A stretch of 6,780 nt of DNA from Prevotellaceae bacterium (GCA_031289895.1 JAITOP010000162.1:1-6780), one strand, 5' to 3'; numbered from the stretch's first letter, positions 1 to 6,413 are shown. Made by a program: numbers and translations. The notes: a model not told the origin generated them from the letters alone.

Positions 1-3
1 ATA

Positions 4-182
4 AAAAAAGCGCGGACAAAAACAAGTTTATTCGCACTATGAGGTTATCCACTACCTAAACTACCAAATAAAAAATGAATAATGCCCACGCCGGGAACGG
101 CGTGAACGTCATTGCATTATTCGTGGTAGCATCGAAATTGTGGATATTTCATAGTGCTAGAATAATCGCTAAACGCTTTTTT
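4..182 (+). ncRNA. 6S-like RNA (candidate ssrS)
   Basis: This stretch has no plausible ORF and folds into one long interrupted rod. Nested helices are 4-12 with 174-182 (9 bp), 28-33 with 160-165 (6 bp), 34-42 with 149-157 (9 bp), 46-52 with 140-146 (7 bp), 61-66 with 124-129 (6 bp), 78-85 with 114-121 (8 bp), and a terminal stem 87-93 with 98-104 (7 bp) closed by loop GGAA. Unpaired 53-60 opposite 130-139 forms a central bubble. A length near 180 nt, a closing stem, a central bubble and a terminal hairpin match 6S RNA, which mimics an open promoter and sequesters housekeeping RNA polymerase; a Bacteroidota family (6S-Flavo) is known. The plus strand is preferred because GGAA is a GNRA loop only on that strand, and the last helix ends in six T's. 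No promoter is visible because the 5' end abuts the window edge. The identity is inferred from shape, not from sequence matching. Confidence 0.55.
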
Positions 183-352
183 CAATAAATCTAAAATGTG
201 CGTATTGCTTGCCTTTTTTATTTCATGCACACAATATTATACATTTCAGCACAAAGTTATAATAAATATTTATTATTATAAAAATTTTTTGCATAAATTT
301 TTAAATTTAAAATTTTGGCGGAATTTTCTCTTTAAAAATTAAGAAAATCTTT
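183..352. other. AT-rich intergenic spacer
   Basis: Together with the RNA before it and the leader after it, this makes a 425-bp stretch without a protein gene. It is very AT-rich, with long A and T runs from about 258 to 320, and shows no credible ORF. The only motif seen is TAACTTTG on the minus strand (252-259), a perfect match to the Bacteroidota -7 consensus pointing left toward the 6S-like RNA. It lacks a TTG about 20 nt upstream, and such motifs arise easily in this composition. Confidence 0.5.
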
Positions 353-383
353 TTGTTAATTATGTAATTTTTTACCAACTTTG
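353..383 (+). promoter_or_regulatory. Bacteroidota-type promoter for the AlkZ-like gene
   Basis: TTG at 353-355 (-33 type) is followed after 20 bp by CAACTTTG at 376-383, a 7 of 8 match to the -7 consensus TAnnTTTG. Transcription would start near 388-390, giving a leader of about 36 nt before the ATG at 426. The promoter overlaps a possible in-frame TTG start at 381, which argues against that start. Confidence 0.6.
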
Positions 384-425
384 CAGAAAAAACAAATAAA
401 AACATTTAAAATCTTGATAAACTTT

Positions 426-1499
426 ATGAACATTAAAAACTTGACAGACTCTACAATACGCGTATCATGTCAACAGTTGGAAAATCAGTTGTTTGACAGT
501 CCCAAAGATGTTGTTTCGTGGATGGGCGCAATTCAGGCGCAGGATTATAATATGTGCAAATGGGCAGTTGGCGTCAGGCTGAAATCAGCAACAATTTCGG
601 ATGTTGAAAATGCTTTGGCGCGAGGCGAGATTTTGCGCACTCATGTAATGCGTCCAACGTGGCATTTGGTTGCTGCCGAAGATATTAGATGGATGCTTGA
701 ACTAAATAAAGAAAAACTGAAAGCGCAAGGGGCGACATACGCTAATTATCTTGGAATAACCGAAAATTTACACTCAAAAGCAACTAAAATCATTGTAAAA
801 ATGCTTGAAGGCAACAATCATCTCAGTCGTCAAGAAATTGGTGTTGAATTAGATAAGTCGAGTATAAAAGGTATTCAGGCAAGAATGATTAATTATTTTA
901 TGTACAGAGCCGAAATTGAAGGAATTGTTTGCAGTGGAATTGATAAAGGAAAGAAACAAACATATTCGCTTATAGACGAAAGAGTTAAGCCAACAAAAAA
1001 ACTAAATAAAGACGAAGCACTTGCTTTGTTGGCAACAAAATATTTTAGAAGCCATTCGCCTGCAAGTTTACAGGATTTTTCGTGGTGGTCGGGATTAAAT
1101 ATTAGCGATAGTAAACAGGCTATTAATTTGATTGATACTGATTTATTAAAAGAAAAATTATCAAATTCATCGCAATTGTTAATTCACAAATCTTGCGATT
1201 TAACGTCATGCCTTGCAAAATGCGCCTCCCTCCTACCCTCTTTCGACGAGTACATCATTAGTTATAAAGACCGAACGTCTGTGATAGATTTGCAGCATCA
1301 GCCAAAAGCCTTTTCAAAAAACGGAATTTTTCATCCCATAGTTATGTACAAGGGCAAAATTGTGGCGACATGGAAAAAATCTGAGACAAAAGATAAAACG
1401 AAAATTACAATCTCACCGTTTGACGAAAAACTGAAAATCGACAAAGAATTATTGAAAAAAGCGGAGAAAAGATTTTTTGAATTTAGATGTAAGTCGTAA
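426..1499 (+). CDS. AlkZ/YcaQ-like winged-helix DNA glycosylase (HTH_42 family)
   Basis: This 357-residue protein belongs to the winged-helix family typified by Streptomyces AlkZ and E. coli YcaQ (AlkX), cytoplasmic DNA glycosylases that excise bulky N-alkyl purines and unhook interstrand crosslinks. Visible hallmarks are IQAQDY at 36-41, carrying the QxQ catalytic pair (Gln37, Gln39), RTHVMRPTWHLV at 71-82, SPASLQDFSWWSGL at 211-224, and LLPSFDEYIISYKDR at 269-283. The length is normal for the family and the C-terminal beta-rich region (about 296-334) appears complete, so the gene looks intact. The ATG at 426 is chosen because the promoter's -7 element sits on the upstream in-frame TTG (381). 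It appears monocistronic and converges on the minus-strand lipoprotein gene. Many family members are annotated only as winged-helix DNA-binding proteins. The family call is firm; glycosylase activity and lesion are inferred from the QxQ motif. Confidence 0.85.
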   Translation: MNIKNLTDSTIRVSCQQLENQLFDSPKDVVSWMGAIQAQDYNMCKWAVGVRLKSATISDVENALARGEILRTHVMRPTWHLVAAEDIRWMLELNKEKLKAQGATYANYLGITENLHSKATKIIVKMLEGNNHLSRQEIGVELDKSSIKGIQARMINYFMYRAEIEGIVCSGIDKGKKQTYSLIDERVKPTKKLNKDEALALLATKYFRSHSPASLQDFSWWSGLNISDSKQAINLIDTDLLKEKLSNSSQLLIHKSCDLTSCLAKCASLLPSFDEYIISYKDRTSVIDLQHQPKAFSKNGIFHPIVMYKGKIVATWKKSETKDKTKITISPFDEKLKIDKELLKKAEKRFFEFRCKS

Positions 1500-1503
1500 A
1501 ACA

Positions 1504-1533
1504 ATTACGAATTACGAAAATTACGAATTACGA
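1504..1533 (+). repeat. ATTACGA heptamer repeats after the stop codon
   Basis: Four exact copies of ATTACGA lie at 1504-1510, 1511-1517, 1520-1526 and 1527-1533, the two pairs separated by AA. They begin five bases after the stop codon of the AlkZ-like gene. The rest of the convergent intergenic region (to 1640) is AT-rich, with only a weak AT-only inverted repeat (1563-1570 with 1575-1581), not a convincing terminator. Confidence 0.75.
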
Positions 1534-1640
1534 GGTTTGCAGATAAAAATTTGTGTGTTTGTGTTTAAAATCACTTTTAAAAACATCAAATAAATATTGT
1601 TAAACACATTGGGTTTTAATAATATAAATATATGACGATT

Positions 1641-2252
1641 TTATTTAACCAATTTTTCAATACATTTTTGATAAATTGATTTTTCCACTATTCTGTAATG
1701 CGGATGATATGTTTCGTTGAATATTCGGCTGTGGTGCAATGCTGCCTTTGGATTGTTTCGCAATAATTCTGCAATTTTCTCTTTGTCTTCGGCGAAACCG
1801 TCGAGATTCAAATTCATTTTTTCGATTGTCGCTACAATCAAATTCCATTCGTCAACCCAATTTTTGGCAGAATCGGTATAAGCGGCGTTTGCGCTTTCCA
1901 AAAAAGCGGTTAATAATTCTTCGGTCGTAATTTTTCCGTTTTTCACCAACGTCAAAGGTACTCTCACAAAATTATGCTCCCACCCTATTATTTCAATAAT
2001 TGTATCATTGTCAAATTCATGTAACCCAGATAATTCGTACATTAAATAATCTTCGGCAACCTCTTTGTCGGGGATGGCATGTTCTGCACCAAAACGAGCC
2101 TGAAAAAAGTTTTTGTAAATATCTTGTAATGTTGATTTTGGATATCGTTCAATTTGATTTAAAATTGCTTTTTCAATGTTTTTTTCCATTGAGGCAGAAC
2201 AGCCTATTAATGCCCAAAAAAGGAAAAATAATGTAAATTTTTGACTTTTCAT
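1641..2252 (-). CDS. Conserved lipoprotein of unknown function
   Basis: This 203-residue protein starts with a lipoprotein signal peptide: Lys2 and Lys5, a hydrophobic stretch at 6-16, and lipobox LIGC with the lipidated cysteine at residue 18. The residues after the cysteine (SASMEKN) lack the acidic cluster that sends Bacteroidota lipoproteins to the surface, so a periplasm-facing location is inferred. The mature part is mostly charged and probably helical. Likely conserved patches are YPKSTLQDIYKNFFQARFG (37-55), GWEHNFVRVPL (90-100), and a His/Tyr-rich C-terminus with ALHHSRIFNE (171-180) and TYHPHYRIV (181-189). I recognise it as resembling uncharacterised Bacteroidota proteins and know no assigned function; the clustered histidines might bind metal or act catalytically, which is speculation. 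It is the last of four minus-strand genes, 90 bp after the transglycosylase, and may also have its own weak promoter. Confidence 0.8.
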   Translation of the reverse strand: MKSQKFTLFFLFWALIGCSASMEKNIEKAILNQIERYPKSTLQDIYKNFFQARFGAEHAIPDKEVAEDYLMYELSGLHEFDNDTIIEIIGWEHNFVRVPLTLVKNGKITTEELLTAFLESANAAYTDSAKNWVDEWNLIVATIEKMNLNLDGFAEDKEKIAELLRNNPKAALHHSRIFNETYHPHYRIVEKSIYQKCIEKLVK

Positions 2253-2292
2253 GTGTTAATTTTTTTTGTTTTTCTTAAAATTTTCGTCTTAT

Positions 2293-2323
2293 TTAAAGTT
2301 TTTATTCAGATAACCATTCTCAA
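2293..2323 (-). promoter_or_regulatory. Possible weak promoter for the lipoprotein gene
   Basis: On the minus strand TTG (complement of 2321-2323) is followed after exactly 20 bp by AACTTTAA (complement of 2293-2300), a 5-6 of 8 match to TAnnTTTG depending on register. The spacing equals that of the promoter at 353-383. It lies in the 90-bp gap upstream of the start at 2252. The region is AT-rich, so chance is a real alternative and read-through from the upstream genes is equally plausible. Confidence 0.3.
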
Positions 2324-2342
2324 CATATTATAAAATAAATGA

Positions 2343-3365
2343 TTAATCAGCATTTCTGAAATCTTTTGTTGGTATTTTAATTTTATACGATTTTTTCTTG
2401 CTATTTGTTAGTATATTCTTGCGTAGCCAAGGATTAAAAAGTTTAATCATTTTGTAATTGGTATCGTATTTTTTTGCAAAATCAGCAAGGTCTTTTATCG
2501 AATAATTTAACGTAATTTCATAATATTTAAAGGATTTATATTTATCATTTTCAGGAACATAAAATCCATACAATTCGGGATTATCAAAAACTATTTTATA
2601 AGCTAATATCCTATAAATGTATCTAATAGTTTCGGAATTTAACATCATGTCATGGTAATTGCTTGTTTTTTGATTTTCCACAACGTTATCAATGTTTTTT
2701 CGTCCCGTGTTATATGATGCGGCAGCCAACGTCCAGCTACCGTATTTTTTGTAAGATTCCTTTAAATATTCACAGGCTGCAACTGTCGATTTCTCAATAC
2801 TATAACGCTCATCAATTTCATCATTTATTTCAAGATTGTATTCCTTCCCTGTTTCAGATAAAAACTGCCAAAAACCAACCGCTTTTGCCGGAGAAATCAA
2901 ATTTTGCAAATTACTTTCGGCAACACACAGATATTTAAAGTCTTCGGGAACGCCGTTTTTTTGCAATATTGAATCAATTATTCTGAAATATCGCCCTGAT
3001 AATCTAATTGTTAATAGTGTTTGCTGATGGCTGTATGCAATTTGGTTCAATTCGCGCTCTAACGACTCTCGCACATCGAAATAATGCAAAGGAACTTCTT
3101 CGCCTGCAAATGTTATTGATTCGGGAGAGTGTATTACTTTAATAACTTGCGAGTTACAACTATCAGGAGGCATTGGTTGCTCATAATCACTGTCGGTAAT
3201 TTTTATCTCTGTGTCATGGTCTTTTTTATCGGTTCGTATTAGATTTTCGTACATAATTAATATGATAAGCGCGGAAACCAAACCTGCTAAAAATATAAGT
3301 CCTTTTTTCATCTTGTTAAAATATTTTAAATAATTTTTTGTGTTAATATTTTGTTTATTAGTCAT
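2343..3365 (-). CDS. Membrane-anchored lytic transglycosylase (MltD/SLT type) with LysM-like tail
   Basis: This predicted lytic transglycosylase (340 aa) cleaves the MurNAc-GlcNAc bond of peptidoglycan with formation of 1,6-anhydro-MurNAc, acting in the periplasm. A hydrophobic anchor lies at about 22-39. The SLT domain spans about 120-260, with the catalytic glutamate at Glu150 in CVAESNLQN, the conserved SPAKAVGFWQF at 158-168, the DERYSIEKSTVAA region at 185-197 and AAASYNTG at 214-221. Residues 281-332 (YYEITLNYSIKDLADFAKKY onward) look like one LysM glycan-binding module. The start is uncertain: Met19 (position 3311) would give a standard MKK-type signal-anchor N-terminus, whereas the first ATG adds 18 mostly polar residues; neither has a clear ribosome binding site. 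It lies 33 bp after the MBL-fold gene, so it is probably co-transcribed. Confidence 0.88.
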   Translation of the reverse strand: MTNKQNINTKNYLKYFNKMKKGLIFLAGLVSALIILIMYENLIRTDKKDHDTEIKITDSDYEQPMPPDSCNSQVIKVIHSPESITFAGEEVPLHYFDVRESLERELNQIAYSHQQTLLTIRLSGRYFRIIDSILQKNGVPEDFKYLCVAESNLQNLISPAKAVGFWQFLSETGKEYNLEINDEIDERYSIEKSTVAACEYLKESYKKYGSWTLAAASYNTGRKNIDNVVENQKTSNYHDMMLNSETIRYIYRILAYKIVFDNPELYGFYVPENDKYKSFKYYEITLNYSIKDLADFAKKYDTNYKMIKLFNPWLRKNILTNSKKKSYKIKIPTKDFRNAD

Positions 3366-3398
3366 TTAATATTAGTTGCTTTTTATTTTTACCTATTA

Positions 3399-4043
3399 TT
3401 ACATCATTTCGGTAATAAACGGATTTGTTGATTTTTCGCAACCGATAGTAGTTTTTGGTCCATGACCGCAAAATACATTAGTATCGTCTGGCAATAGCAT
3501 AAGTTTTTTAATGCTGTTCATCAACACATCGTAATCGCCGCCGGGTAAATCTGTGCGACCTATGCTTCCTGCAAAAAGCGTATCGCCACTGAATAATAAT
3601 TTATCGGGTTCGCTATACAAGCAAATTCCACCACGAGTATGTCCGGGAGTAAAGATAATTTTAAGCGTACTATTTCCAAATTTTATTTCATCGCCATCGT
3701 TTACAAAATTTTGCGGAGCAGGTGGTTGAACTACGTTGACATCAAAATAAGAACCGTAAGATGAAGCGCGTTCAACATCGCCTAAATCATTTTTATTTAT
3801 GTATGTACTTATTTTATATGTTTCGCATACAAAACTATTTCCCATTATATGGTCAAAATGTCCATGAGTAGAGATTAATTTTATGGGTTTAAGATTATTA
3901 ACCGTAATTGCTTTTTGCAAAGTTTTATTTTCGCTTTCATTACAGCAACCGGCATCAATTATAACACATTCAGCAGTTTCGTCGTAAACAATGTATGTGT
4001 TTACTTCGATAGGATTAAATTGAAATTCTAATATTTTTATCAT
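3399..4043 (-). CDS. Glyoxalase II-like MBL-fold metallohydrolase
   Basis: This 214-residue protein is a short, single-domain metallo-beta-lactamase-fold hydrolase of the YcbL/glyoxalase II-like type. The metal ligands are visible: THGHFDH at 59-65 (His60, His62, Asp64, His65), TPGHTRGG at 132-139 (His135), SGDTLFAGSIGRTDLPGG at 152-169 (Asp154), and CGHG at 192-195 (His194). The full set indicates an intact binuclear Zn/Fe site. The length lacks the C-terminal substrate domain of classical glyoxalase II, so hydrolysis of S-lactoylglutathione is not assured; other thioesters or related substrates are possible. No signal peptide is visible, so it is cytoplasmic. It lies 71 bp downstream of the thioesterase (if that ends at 4115) and 33 bp before the transglycosylase. 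The promoter-like match upstream (AACATTTG on the minus strand, near 4090) is imperfect, so co-transcription with the thioesterase is more likely. Confidence 0.88.
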   Translation of the reverse strand: MIKILEFQFNPIEVNTYIVYDETAECVIIDAGCCNESENKTLQKAITVNNLKPIKLISTHGHFDHIMGNSFVCETYKISTYINKNDLGDVERASSYGSYFDVNVVQPPAPQNFVNDGDEIKFGNSTLKIIFTPGHTRGGICLYSEPDKLLFSGDTLFAGSIGRTDLPGGDYDVLMNSIKKLMLLPDDTNVFCGHGPKTTIGCEKSTNPFITEMM

Positions 4044-4114
4044 TTTTACAATATTTTTTAAATCAAATTATATTAATATACTTATTATCAAATGTTAAAT
4101 AGCATTATTATTTG

Positions 4115-4486
4115 TTATGTTAATTTATTCATAAATTTTTCAATATCTACAATAAAACGTTTATGTGTTCCTCTGCCAATTTGACCTTTATTGTCGCAAG
4201 CCTCAACATCAAACAAAAGTTCTCTGCCATTAATCGCTGTAAGTGTGGCTTTTGCAATTATTTTTTCGCCTGTTTTCGATGCTCGCGTATGTTCTACATT
4301 AATCGCTACTCCCACAGTAGCAGATGTTTCGTCCAAACAGGGTGCAACGCACTTCATAGCAGCATTTTCCATTAATGCAATCATAAAAGGAGTTGCAAAA
4401 ACGGGTAAATTTCCCGAACCCACACTTATTGCAGTATTGTCTGTGCCAACAACAGCCTCACTTTGCGCATATTTTCCTAATTCCAT
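4115..4486 (-). CDS. FlK-like hotdog-fold acyl-CoA thioesterase
   Basis: This small single-domain hotdog thioesterase (123 aa) resembles fluoroacetyl-CoA thioesterase FlK. From the ATG at 4486 the candidate catalytic residues are Thr32 (in VFATP), Glu40 (in LMENAA) and His66 (in VEHTRA). The Thr-Glu spacing of 8 and Glu-His spacing of 26 equal the Thr42/Glu50/His76 spacing of FlK. The C-terminal GRGTHKRFIV (104-113) is also typical. Homologues without fluoroacetate exposure are probably general short-chain acyl-CoA hydrolases; the substrate is unknown. A longer reading frame begins at a TTG (4513), but that codon lies inside the -7 promoter element, so it cannot be the start; ATG 4492 (two codons longer) remains possible. 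It is the first gene of the leftward group and is cytoplasmic. Confidence 0.82.
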   Translation of the reverse strand: MELGKYAQSEAVVGTDNTAISVGSGNLPVFATPFMIALMENAAMKCVAPCLDETSATVGVAINVEHTRASKTGEKIIAKATLTAINGRELLFDVEACDNKGQIGRGTHKRFIVDIEKFMNKLT

Positions 4487-4510
4487 CACCATAAATATTT
4501 TTTTGCCCGA

Positions 4511-4518
4511 CAAAGTTA
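4511..4518 (-). promoter_or_regulatory. -7 element of the leftward operon promoter
   Basis: The minus strand reads TAACTTTG, a perfect match to the Bacteroidota -7 consensus TAnnTTTG. Transcription should start near 4503-4506, leaving a leader of about 12-20 nt before the thioesterase ATG. No TTG is found about 20 nt upstream, so the -33 part is weak. It likely drives the thioesterase, MBL-fold, transglycosylase and perhaps lipoprotein genes. Confidence 0.6.
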
Positions 4519-4697
4519 AATAATAAGGTTGGAATAATAAATATTAATTAGTTAAATGTTCATAACACTAATAATTAGACCAAAAAATAATAGAAAATTG
4601 TAATTTTTTTATTTATTTTTTCAAGTATTTTTTGTTAAACGGTGCATAAAACCGACAAGCGATTATCAAGCATGAAGTTTTAATAAATCAAAAAAAT

Positions 4698-4710
4698 AAT
4701 GGTAGCCATT
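4698..4710. promoter_or_regulatory. Small perfect inverted repeat upstream of rbfA
   Basis: AATGG at 4698-4702 and CCATT at 4706-4710 form a perfect 5-bp dyad around TAG. It lies 10 bp upstream of the rbfA -7 element, where the -33 contact would be, and no TTG occupies that place. It could be an operator or a chance dyad. Confidence 0.25.
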
Positions 4711-4720
4711 GTATTTTTAT

Positions 4721-4728
4721 TATCTTTG
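4721..4728 (+). promoter_or_regulatory. -7 element of the rbfA promoter
   Basis: TATCTTTG is a perfect match to the TAnnTTTG consensus, placed 19 bp before the rbfA ATG. Transcription would start near 4734, leaving a short A-rich leader. It points away from the thioesterase promoter, so 4487-4747 is a divergent control region. No clear TTG lies 20 bp upstream. Confidence 0.65.
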
Positions 4729-4747
4729 TAAATAAAAATTAAAAAAA

Positions 4748-5092
4748 ATGGAAACAGAATCGACACGACAACAAAAGGTTGCAAGGCAATTACAGAAAGA
4801 TTTAAGCGAGATTTTTCAACAACAGGGAATGGCGGCTTACGACGGCGCAATGATTTCAGTTACAGGCGTTAGAATAAGTTCGGATTTGAGTTTTGCAAAG
4901 GTTTTCATTAGTGTTTTCCCATCGTCGAAAGCCGAAAATGCGATGAAAATTATTTCAAAAAACATAAAATCTATTCGTCTTGAAATCGGCAAGCGCGTTA
5001 AAAATCAACTGAGAATAGTTCCCGAAATCGCTTTCAATATTGACGATTCTCTTGATTATGTTGAAAAAATTGAAAATCTTTTGAAGCAATAA
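4748..5092 (+). CDS. rbfA: Ribosome-binding factor A
   Basis: This 114-residue protein is RbfA, a KH-domain factor that binds free 30S subunits, helps mature the 5' end of 16S rRNA and is needed for cold adaptation. The N-terminus TRQQKVARQLQKDLSEIFQQ (6-25) is the first helix. ISVTGVRISSDLSFAKVFISVF (36-57) forms the beta-strand pair. The C-terminal part has the family signature from about 75 to 103: RLEIGKRVKNQLRIVPEI, then FNIDDSLDYVEKI (96-108). The length is typical. The ATG sits 19 bp after a perfect -7 element, with an A-rich leader. It is followed after 34 bp by a LolC/E-type permease on the same strand. The gap holds only an AT-only inverted repeat (5087-5093 with 5100-5106) overlapping the stop, unlikely to terminate, so the two are probably co-transcribed. 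Confidence 0.93.
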   Translation: METESTRQQKVARQLQKDLSEIFQQQGMAAYDGAMISVTGVRISSDLSFAKVFISVFPSSKAENAMKIISKNIKSIRLEIGKRVKNQLRIVPEIAFNIDDSLDYVEKIENLLKQ

Positions 5093-5126
5093 ATATCATT
5101 TTATTGTTAAATTAACAAAAAATCAG

Positions 5127-6395
5127 ATGAATTTTCCTGTTTTCATAGCACGCCGATATTTATTTGCCAAAAAAACGCATAATGTTATAAATGTTATTTC
5201 GTATATAAGCGTTGTTGGCGTTGCGATAGGAACACTTGCGCTTGTTGTAATTCTGTCAGTAGCAAATGGTTACGATAGTCTTACAAAAAAATTATATTCG
5301 GTATTCAGCCCCGATATTCGCATTTCGGCAACAGAGGGTAAAACTTTTGTTCCTGATTCGTTATTTTTTGAAAAAATAGAAAAGGTAAATGGTGTTTTGG
5401 GTTATTCTAAGGTTTTAGAAGAAAATGTTTTGATAAGTTATAAACTTAATAATGACTATATTAACAGACCTACAACACAAAGTATAGCAACGATGAAAGG
5501 CGTTGACAAAAATTACGAAAATGTTTCGGGAATAACAAAAAAGAGACTTTCGGATAACGGCGAGTATTCTTTTGTTGCAATGGGCGAATTTAAACTTTGG
5601 CATTCGGATGTGCCACAAACAGTTATGGGTATAGGAATAGCGCAAACACTTGGCGTTAATTTAAGTTTTTTTGCGCCCATAGAAGTTTGGATTCCCAAAC
5701 GCGGAGTAAAAGTTTCAATGACAAACACGCTTGATGCAATGGTAGTTGACTATGTTTATCCATCAGGTTTTTTTTCAATAGAACAAAGTTTTGACTATAA
5801 TTATTTTTTTGTACCGCTTGATTTTGCTCAAAATCTGTTAAACTATACCTCCGAAATTTCGGCAATAGAAATAAAAATTGATTCTACCGCAAACGTAAAC
5901 GACATTCAAAAACAAATACAAGAAATTATCGGAGAGGGCTTTGACGTGAAAAACCGTTATCAGCAAAACGAGACGCTGTACCGAATGTTGTCGTCCGAAA
6001 AATATGCAATATACGTAATACTTGTGTTTATTATCACGTTGTTTTCGTTCAACATAATAGGTTTGATTTCGATGCTGATTGTGGATAAGAAAAAAGATAT
6101 AGAGACATTCCGAGTTCTCGGCAGCAGCAACAGGATAGTAAAGCAAATATTTTATTATCAAGGATGTATGATAGCCATAGGTGGTGCAATTATCGGCTTG
6201 ACGCTCGGCGTACTTTTATGTCTGATACAGCAATATTTTAAAATAATAAAATTGCCAAATATGTTTATTATCGATGCGTATCCTGTTGAAATTCAGATTG
6301 GTGATATATTCCTCATTTTAGCATTTGTATTTGTAGTTGGTTTTGCAATGGCTCGGTTGCCTATTTGGTATTTATCCAAGAAAATGAAATGGTGA
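5127..6395 (+). CDS. LolC/LolE-type ABC transporter permease (FtsX/MacB superfamily)
   Basis: This 422-residue inner-membrane protein has the layout of lipoprotein-releasing permeases, which with the LolD ATPase extract lipoproteins from the inner membrane and pass them to a periplasmic carrier. The N-terminal FPVFIARRYLF (3-13) is typical of the family. TM1 spans about 22-46 and leads into NGYD (47-50). A large periplasmic domain covers about 50-290. TM2 (292-318), TM3 (344-369) and TM4 (392-409) form the FtsX domain. The cytoplasmic segment after TM2, DKKKDIETFRVLGSS (320-334), is the expected coupling helix contacting the ATPase. The protein appears complete. No ATPase gene is in the window, so LolD must be encoded elsewhere, and whether the permease is a homodimer or pairs with a second one cannot be told. 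It is probably co-transcribed with rbfA. The superfamily is certain; the Lol role is inferred from length and N-terminal motif. Confidence 0.88.
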   Translation: MNFPVFIARRYLFAKKTHNVINVISYISVVGVAIGTLALVVILSVANGYDSLTKKLYSVFSPDIRISATEGKTFVPDSLFFEKIEKVNGVLGYSKVLEENVLISYKLNNDYINRPTTQSIATMKGVDKNYENVSGITKKRLSDNGEYSFVAMGEFKLWHSDVPQTVMGIGIAQTLGVNLSFFAPIEVWIPKRGVKVSMTNTLDAMVVDYVYPSGFFSIEQSFDYNYFFVPLDFAQNLLNYTSEISAIEIKIDSTANVNDIQKQIQEIIGEGFDVKNRYQQNETLYRMLSSEKYAIYVILVFIITLFSFNIIGLISMLIVDKKKDIETFRVLGSSNRIVKQIFYYQGCMIAIGGAIIGLTLGVLLCLIQQYFKIIKLPNMFIIDAYPVEIQIGDIFLILAFVFVVGFAMARLPIWYLSKKMKW

Positions 6396-6413
6396 AACAA
6401 TTACGAAAAGTAC

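Noticed and set aside
381..425. N-terminal extension of the AlkZ-like protein from TTG 381
   Set aside because: The codon lies inside the promoter -7 element, so it would precede the transcript start.
1563..1581. Inverted repeat in the convergent intergenic region as a terminator
   Set aside because: The arms are almost entirely A/T and imperfect at the end, so it is too weak to call, although a terminator is expected between convergent genes.
1657..2236. Short open frames (63-78 codons) overlapping the lipoprotein gene
   Set aside because: They are alternative-frame shadows of a gene with a clear signal peptide and lipobox.
4191..4523. 110-codon plus-strand open frame opposite the thioesterase gene
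   Set aside because: It is antisense to a gene with clear catalytic residues, shows no domain-like sequence of its own, and has no promoter or ribosome binding site.
5087..5106. Inverted repeat at the rbfA stop codon as a terminator
   Set aside because: CAATAAA/TTTATTG has a single G-C pair and no following T-run long enough; termination before the permease is unlikely.
5415..6161. Several minus-strand open frames of 69-107 codons inside the permease gene
   Set aside because: They overlap one another and the well-supported permease, and their translations look like low-complexity antisense sequence.
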